From Lasiosphaeria ovina (lineage: Eukaryota; Ascomycota; Sordariomycetes; Sordariales; Lasiosphaeriaceae): a stretch of DNA of 64,000 bases. A program made the position numbers and the translations under genes. The notes beneath the pieces are model-generated. The model was not told where the DNA came from, did not search any database, and saw nothing but the letters and a program-made list of their open reading frames with translations. Where the stretch lies: NCBI GenBank assembly GCA_033439765.1, contig JAULSN010000003.1, positions 868,001 to 932,000 on the forward strand. The letters run 5' to 3'. This document shows, one piece after another, positions 57,958-64,000 of this stretch; positions within the stretch are counted from its first letter, which is position 1; each line of letters opens with the position of its first letter.

Positions 57958-58858
57958 TTCTTGAGCCTTTTCCATCCAATGCTTGTTTCGCGGCTTCCAT
58001 GTTATCTTGTCGTTTTTACCTCCAAGTTGCCAGGCCGGTCAAACTGTGGGGCGCACTGTCACGTGCACCCCGCCTCGGGACCTACCGTTGATAAGTAGAG
58101 CTCTTAGAAAGGAATGGGGATTGAGGGCGCAGAGGGCAGGCCCGGGAGAATTTATGGACACGACCCGCGCACTTGTACAACTTAACTCCTGAACTTCTGA
58201 AGGAAGGAGCGTGGCCGTGAAAATCCAGAAGGAACCCCGCCCTTTACGCAATCAGGGCATTCTTATCACCTCCTTCCAGTCCAGTGAGGTACATGGAAAC
58301 CCCTATCTATCCGAAACAAGAGCATGAGGTTATCGGTGTTCAAGCCAAAACTGAAGCCCGGTTGCCGTTGGAGGGGCACGTTAAAGTGAAGCGCACCGAC
58401 AGAGGGCGCGATAAGAATCTAGTGAGTCTGCATCAAGTACGGTGAGGTGCGCCCTTTCCACTCGCACCCTCCATCGCACCTTCCATCATCTAAAAGAAAA
58501 TTGATCTAGTGATTGCCCTGTTTACACTTGGGGATTCAATCCTCCAGGCTCCCACCCCACGTCAAATTCTTGTCCAATTCTTAAACTATCGCTGATTGCA
58601 ACATTCCGTTCTTTAGGGTCACCGTACGCAAATTGATCTCAAGCGCTCAACTCGGCCGTCAAACTATCTCAGATTACAGTTCAATCAAGAATCAATATAG
58701 GTCACACCCAATTATTCCCAGCACGTCATCAGTCCATGGTCTACAATCGCCAGCCGCTTTGCGCACACAGGATCGCCGCTATCGTCTGCATTTCCACCCA
58801 AACTAACAATCAGTATACGGAGCACCGCTTCTCACCTCCCTCCTCTCAGCTAGCAACC
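57876..58858. other. intergenic, includes (CAA)n leader
   Basis: Apart from the trinucleotide run at its left edge no feature was recognised. Confidence 0.5.
57882..57955. repeat. (GTT)n/(CAA)n microsatellite
   Basis: About 24 GTT units on the plus strand with one interruption (ATT). It lies 7 bp upstream of the phosphodiesterase ATG, so the minus-strand transcript leader would be a nearly pure CAA/AAC repeat. Confidence 0.95.
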
Positions 58859-59572
58859 ATGTCGGCCGGCCACTTGGATCGTATCGCCAAGCTCACCACT
58901 AAGAAGGCACGCGAGATCATGTGCAAAATGCAGGAGAGGCTCGCTCTGGCCAACACGCGATCAGTGGCTCAAATCTTGGCGCGGCGCGACGAACTCAGGA
59001 CAATGGACGATAAGGCACTGGCCTTCCAGCGATCGGTCAATCAAATCTGGGACCTGATCAAAGACTTCAAGGCGAAGAACGACGCGGGGCAGTACTTACA
59101 CGATACTCTTGCCGGGCCTGTCATAGAGCAGATCATGCATATTCGCAGTACCAAGCCGACGGAGAAGATGATTGTCGTCTCCAACTCGGATACATTCCTG
59201 GACGCGATCTCCGAGGGACTCCACCGCGAGTTTACGAAGAGGTGGTGGAACTGCGACATCGGCCGTTTCAATAACTATTTTGTCGGCGAGGAACATGCGC
59301 AAAATGTGGTCCGGCGCCTGAACGACCCCTCCGACAATCTCTGCGTCATTCTCTTGAGCGCCGTCACCGACGGTTGGTAGGGCCTCAACCTGACCGGGGC
59401 GTCCACCATGATTCTATGCGACCCAGTCTGGTCGCAGGACATTTACAAGAAGATTGTGGGTACGATGCGCAGACTGGAACAGACTCGGCCCTGCACTCTC
59501 ATCGACTTTTACAGTGGGGGCGCACTTTCTGACTTGGTATTGGCTGTGAGGGAGAAGAGCCAGGTTCTATGA
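58859..59572 (+). pseudogene. SNF2-type helicase C-lobe fragment with in-frame stop
   Basis: From ATG 58859 the frame reads 173 codons to TAG at 59378-59380 and continues in the same frame for 64 more to TGA 59572. Across the stop it reads NLCVILLSAVTDGW-stop-GLNLTGASTMILCDPVWSQDIYKKIVGTMRRLEQTRPCTLIDFYSGG, the RecA-2 end of SNF2 ATPases (GLNLTGAS, DPxW, then a degraded QxxGRxxRxxQ). The N-terminal ATP-binding lobe is absent. MIVVSNSDTFLDAISEGLHREF matches the VFSxxxxxLDxLxxxL strand of the same lobe. CAG-to-TAG would explain the stop. It is likely a truncated, inactive copy; an expressed 173-residue product is possible. Confidence 0.75.
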
Positions 59573-60123
59573 TGGACCCGGCGACAGGAGAGATGAGGGG
59601 AGATGGCAGGCATTTTTTGTTGTTCTGGTATCCCACCGTCTGCGGAGGATGGAGGAATGGAGTGGAGCTGGAGGATTCGTTGGGATAAAGGAGTGTCTTG
59701 GAAGTGCGGATTGATTACATTTGTGTTTTGTTTGGTCTACTTTAATTAGGAGCGAGTTCCACAGCGGATTGACTACATATTTCGAGAATAGTCACCCAAG
59801 GTGGAGCCGAGTTTAACTTTGCCATCTCCAGTTTCCGACTTCCATGGTCCTCTTGCCCGTCGTGTACGTTCCCACTAATCAACGGACTTCTCACCATAAC
59901 TCCTTCTTTGATCCTCGCTGTTCATGTGACGAGTCCTGTAGTGTTGCAAACTAATTAGGCACTGGAGCTGCAGTGCCATGAGTCAAATGATGACCAGGTC
60001 GTCCCTATATAAGAAATCTAAGATTTTCCATGTCCTTACTTCGCTAGTTTTCTGTTTGGTTTCCTCCCATCGCGCGGGCCGCCTCGCCCTTCGCTTGAAA
60101 TTGTTCAACTTGCTACTCCTTGG
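59573..60123. other. 3' spacer, no gene seen
   Basis: Between convergent reading frames. Nothing recognised. Confidence 0.45.
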
Positions 60124-60675
60124 TCACTGTTTCTTGGCCCCTCGACGCGTGGACTTCCTGGGCTTGGACTGTGCCCTTGTCCCACGGCGCGCAGCAGCGG
60201 TCCCTCCTTTGCGCAGGCTGCTTTTCGCTTTCGAAACACCACTCGGCTTTGAGCGATCCGCCTTGGCCGCGCCGGCCTTTTGGGTGTCCCGTGTTACACG
60301 CGCCGCCGTTGCTGTCGTTGTTGGTGCGCTCTTGGCCCTGGTGTTGTCGACCACTGTTTTGGCAGGATCTGGCTCTGAGCGAGCTTCAGCAGAGCCAGAC
60401 GCTGCCTCCGTTGAATGTGGCATCACTTGAGTGGTGGAGCTCTGTGCGCCGGGTTCTGTGATTACGCTCTCTTGGATGTCTCGGGGCTGGTCTCCTGCCT
60501 CGTGCTCTTCAAACGGCCTAGAGAGAAAGCTACTCTGAATGGGATAGGGGACAAAGTCGTCGCTGTTGCCAACATTCTGAGTACAATCGAAGGCAGGAAA
60601 GTGTTTCGATTCCTGGCCCTCGGCGTGCAAGATCTCATCGAAGATAAGCAGCTCCTCGTCTGTTAATAGCGGCAT
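60124..60675 (-). CDS. small acidic/basic hypothetical, nuclear-type
   Basis: A single exon of 183 residues. The N-terminal 90 residues are acidic (MPLLTDEELLIFDEILHAEGQES ... FVPYPIQSSFLSRPFEEHEAGDQ). The C-terminal 70 are Lys/Arg/Ala/Ser/Thr-rich (KAKSSLRKGGTAAARRGTRAQSKPRKSTRRGAKKQ), resembling histone H1 or AT-hook-like tails without a clear GRP core. It has no signal peptide or enzyme motif. The opposite-strand frame of 150 codons over the same bases has no such order. Probably a nucleic-acid-associated protein; function unknown. Confidence 0.6.
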   Translation of the reverse strand: MPLLTDEELLIFDEILHAEGQESKHFPAFDCTQNVGNSDDFVPYPIQSSFLSRPFEEHEAGDQPRDIQESVITEPGAQSSTTQVMPHSTEAASGSAEARSEPDPAKTVVDNTRAKSAPTTTATAARVTRDTQKAGAAKADRSKPSGVSKAKSSLRKGGTAAARRGTRAQSKPRKSTRRGAKKQ

Positions 60676-61965
60676 TCTGGAGTGCTGGGATGGAGTGGAC
60701 TGCTCGCGGACGTAATAATTATTAGTGGGAAAGAGTTTCAGGCGGGACTTCAGCAGTTATGAGGTCGAGGTTTATCTGTTCTTTTGTTGGTATTCAACGC
60801 GATTCTTCTTCTTGTTTTGACGGGAACACTGCCACTGCGTGTCTGATCCATGTCCGACTCCAAACACGAGTCGCAAATCCGCGACAAGGGTTGGCGCCCA
60901 GATGGTCGGCTAGGCTGCGGGCAGCCGTAAGTTGGAGTTGGAGACAAAACGTGCAAACGGAAGGTGCGGGCGTTTTGGAACGGACTTTCTCATATTCGCC
61001 TTTATGAACATCACCGCTTAAGGTTACAAAGGCCGCGCCAACCTTCCTGGCTCCTCCCAGAGGCAGGCCGCCAGACCCAGGCCCAGACGGACCCGCCCCT
61101 TCCTCTTCGTCTCATGTGCTCATTAAAATTTTTGTCTGATGTGTCCCTTTCTTGCTGCGCCACCTTCAGCTCGGTTCGAGACCCTGGGTGCCTGGAGCCT
61201 GGACCCCAACACAACTCCGTCGGCGAAAATATATTAAGGCGTTTCCCGTCGGCATATTGGATGCCTTGTGACTTGTGAGCAACATCTTGGCTGCAAACCT
61301 ACCTGCCTAGCCATTTGGTCTTGGCAGACGTCGCGGGCACAACAGATAATGATCAATCATTCCTTTGGACCCTTGCCATGCAATACGAACGAGCTGCTAA
61401 ACTCGCCAGCAATCACAGGATGTTTCCCATTCAATAATTATTCGCCTGTCGCCCACATCGCCTTTTCTAACCGGATGGATCGATACAATGCGGACGAGTT
61501 TCAAAAGAACTATCCGCTCGTCTTGGGAATATTGGGCTCCCACAGCCCCCGCTCAGGCCCACTATCCAGGTCATGGTGTTTCTGATGACTGAAACTGCAT
61601 GATGCATGTCTCTGGCCGAGTCGCGGCCGTTCTTTGGCTCACATACATGAAGCAGGCCGTCTGACGACTCACGATCGGAACGAGGCCGGACCGAAATACC
61701 GTAATGTGTGGTGATGATCAGTGAGATTCCCGAGTAAAGTATATAATTGCAAGCACGCGTCGCGTGTAATTATACCTGCACTCCGTCATCCATATCAGTT
61801 GGTTAGCTCTCAGCGCACGGAGAGAATACTGCACACCGCTACCTGATTGTTAGATCTTGCTGTGGCGCACAATTTGCTCCTTCCCTTGGCTTCTTCGTCT
61901 TTTGTCTTTTGTAACTACCAGGGCCACCTTGAACGCCAAGACCTAGGGCAAGCGACAACGTCAAT
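60676..61965. other. intergenic, no gene seen
   Basis: Upstream of divergent genes; short ORFs only. Nothing recognised. Confidence 0.5.
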
Positions 61966-64000
61966 ATGGCAGAGGCGAGCGCTTCTTCCCAGAGGTCGGC
62001 GCAGGTAAATGGACCAATATCGCGCCCCTTGTTTTACCTCGCTCCCCGCAACCAAGCGGCAATAGATATCATTGCCATGCAAGAGAACGCGTCATGTCGA
62101 ACCGCAGTTCCCATTGGCGGAAAAGACATCACTGTCCTTGTTGCAAACGCGGGGCGGGAAGATTTTGCCAAGCGCGGGCGCCTCTTGTCCTTTGGCCGAC
62201 ACGTGTCTAACGATATCAAACTTCCCTTAGAAAAAGTTAGTGAAACAAAGCACAAATACAACAACGACCACTGCTTCTTCTACCTTGCTTCATCTGGAGA
62301 ACTCATACTCCGCGCTGGAACAGTGGAAGATACGGTCCTTGAAGTTGGGTATCCAAGCCCCATTGGGAAGCTCTACATGCTCGACGGTAGTCCACCTCAG
62401 CGAGTCATTCCGAGGACAACAGCCGGCATCGTGATTAACATAGGAGTCCCTTCTGCACGGTTTCGTCTGTACTGGCCGGATGAGATGTTGGCCCCAGGAC
62501 AATTTGCTAGTACACAGGACTTGTTCGCCGGCGAAGCCATACGCCTCCACATCGAAGGCATGACGGCCACGGCGCAGGAAATGGTTCCATCGGCACCGAG
62601 ATACGAAACACGGAGCACCTTCACGCCATCTGTGCCTGAAAAGTATGCGGCTCACAAGCCGTGTCATGTCTACAGCAAGATAGGTGAGGGTGTCAACAGC
62701 GTTGTCGACAGAGTAGTAGATTTACGCAACGGAGATGTCTGGGCGAGAAAGAGATTGAAAGAGGGCGGCAACCCAACATACTTCAAGAACGAAGTCGACT
62801 GCATTGGAACTTTCCGACATGTAGGTGACCGCAGTCATCAGCCCTTGACAATTCAATTCCCTCCTGTCGCTAACCAACGTGCGAACTGTGCTCTCAGGAA
62901 AACATTGTCCATTTCGAATGCTTCGAAGATTTCAAAATGGGCGGCGAATTCAGAATCTTCATGCGGCTCTACCGAGGCTCACTGGCCGATTTGATCAGAC
63001 CCAGAGCACATAAGACCAAGGCCAACTGCTTGGCTCCGATGGTTGGCTCGTGGAAATGGGGCGGACGCCTGGTAGTCGACCTCTTCGGCGTTCTGGACTT
63101 TTTAGGAGGGAAGGGTCTTATCCACCATGACATAAGACCAGACAACATACTCGTGGAGTGGGCCCACGACGGAGATCAGCTGCGGGAGAAGTTTGTTCTC
63201 GCCGACTTTGGCCTCGCCCGCCGCGTCGCCGGCAAGGGTGCTAGCACCGCTAGCCATTCAGGAATTACTTTTTACTGTGCGCCGGAAATTGTGACGGCGA
63301 AGAAGGCTTACATAGCGTCAGATGTTTTTGCGGCTGGCATTCTGTTTGCCAAAGTCCAAGGCTCCATATGCGAGAAGGAAGTTGACTTCACGACAACAGA
63401 GTGGACTACGAAACTTGCCGAGCTAGGAGACCAGAGCGGTAAATACGTCGACCCACTGCCTCCGACTGATGGGAAGGACATGGCAACATTTCGCTGGAAT
63501 CGCTGGGCGCACCGCCTTAGCCACATGGTCAGAGAAGGCCTCCTCGGCCATAACCTCAGTACCCTGCTGGAAACAGATCCCAGCAAGCGACCCCCTGCAG
63601 TCCAGCTGGTCCAGCTCGCCCGGCAGCTCGAACCTTGGAGAAAGAAGGACCCAAAGATCTTCCTTGGCTCCATCTTCTCGCCCGACGCGCCGCCGTTGGC
63701 AGCGATGCAAACATCGCAGGACCCCCCAACGGCTCCGGCGCCGTCCAAGGGAACCGCCCCCGGTGCTCCCGACAACCCCAACCCCAAACCCAAGCTCAAG
63801 CCCGCGGCAAAGGGAAAAGAAAAAGCGATGCCAATTTCTGAGGCGGTAGGCAACCAAGAGACTGCGACTACTGCTCGGGCAAAAGAGCCCCCGGCGGCAC
63901 CGCAGCAACCACCAACGGTAACTTACAAAGCGGGCGGAACGGTCGCCGCCTCCCCCGAGCTCCTGGCCACCGCCAACGTCGGCGGCGATCCCGACCCCCT
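61966..64000 (+). CDS. FHA-domain serine/threonine protein kinase, 3' partial
   Basis: Exon 61966-62820 joins 62898 across a 77-bp GTAGGT...CAG intron with a GCTAACC branch point and stays open to the right edge (652+ residues). Residues about 65-130 form an FHA-like phosphopeptide-binding domain (LLSFGRHVSNDIKLPL ... YNNDHCFFYLASSGELILR). The kinase domain starts near 235: YSKIGEGVNSVVDRVVD, VWARKRLK (ATP Lys), LIHHDIRPDNILVE (catalytic Asp; HRD is HHD), ADFGLAR, FYCAPEI, SDVFAAG. A Pro/Ala/Lys-rich tail follows. An FHA plus kinase order recalls Cds1/Dun1-type checkpoint kinases, but similarity is only architectural and the family looks fungal-specific. The C-terminus lies outside the window. 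Confidence 0.88.

Noticed and set aside
58530..58560. GGGGATTCAATCCTCC as a tRNA T-arm
   Set aside because: No acceptor, D- or anticodon arm can be drawn in the preceding 75 bases.
60009..60430. Plus-strand open frame opposite the basic hypothetical protein
   Set aside because: Leu/Ala/Val-rich complement of a Lys/Arg/Ala-rich tail, as expected of an antisense shadow.
1..64000. Secondary-metabolite cluster around the monooxygenase or methyltransferase
   Set aside because: No synthase, cyclase, P450 or transporter is present; the two genes are about 20 kb apart with unrelated genes between.

Overview
This window is nuclear DNA of a filamentous ascomycete. A Sordariomycete is most likely, possibly of the Sordariales (Chaetomiaceae-like); this is inferred from gene families and not proven. 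The reasons are compact genes with 50-120 bp introns (GTRNGT donors, CTAAC-type branch points, YAG acceptors), GC-rich exons with C/G third positions, AT-richer intergenic DNA, and typically fungal families: a HET-domain gene, a LaeA-like methyltransferase, a Zn2Cys6 regulator, an esterase-NACHT-ankyrin STAND receptor, and the fungal alpha-kinase and C2H2 families. I saw no tRNA, rRNA, CRISPR array or bacterial operon structure.

Layout. 0-13 kb: FAD monooxygenase (-), secreted SMP-30-like propeller (-), F-box protein with a frame break (-), PLAC8 protein (+), conserved hypothetical (-). 15-22 kb: alpha-kinase copy 1 (+), a HET gene with an in-frame stop (-), and a nine-exon LaeA-like methyltransferase (-). 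23.6-29.4 kb: a free-standing elongation-factor-like G domain (+), followed on the same strand by a complete 1262-residue STAND receptor (+); both use a GC-AG intron. 30-39 kb: low-complexity C2H2 regulator (-), a 70-residue small gene (+), a Cys-rich putative GPI-anchored protein (-), a hypothetical gene (+), and a protein with a possible transglutaminase-like Cys-His-Asp pattern (-). 40-52 kb: hypothetical (+), beta-lactamase-fold pseudoenzyme (-), Zn2Cys6 regulator (-), fungal transcription-factor-domain protein (-), SDR (+). 53-64 kb: ASCH/EVE-like protein (+), frame-broken alpha-kinase copy 2 (+), 2H phosphodiesterase (-), broken SNF2 C-lobe (+), basic nuclear-type protein (-), and an FHA-kinase (+) that runs off the right edge.

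How the genes relate. This is not an obvious biosynthetic cluster. It looks like an accessory, turnover-prone segment: innate-immunity-type genes (HET, STAND receptor), a duplicated alpha-kinase family, several disabled copies (HET stop, SNF2 stop, alpha-kinase and F-box frame breaks), small TIR elements, hairpin repeats and LTR-like remnants lie between ordinary housekeeping and regulatory genes. The most interesting combination is the STAND receptor and the truncated translation-factor-like GTPase beside it, a possible receptor/decoy arrangement. Exon boundaries were read by eye from splice signals and reading-frame continuity. Where frames join exactly I am fairly confident; 5' ends are less certain.
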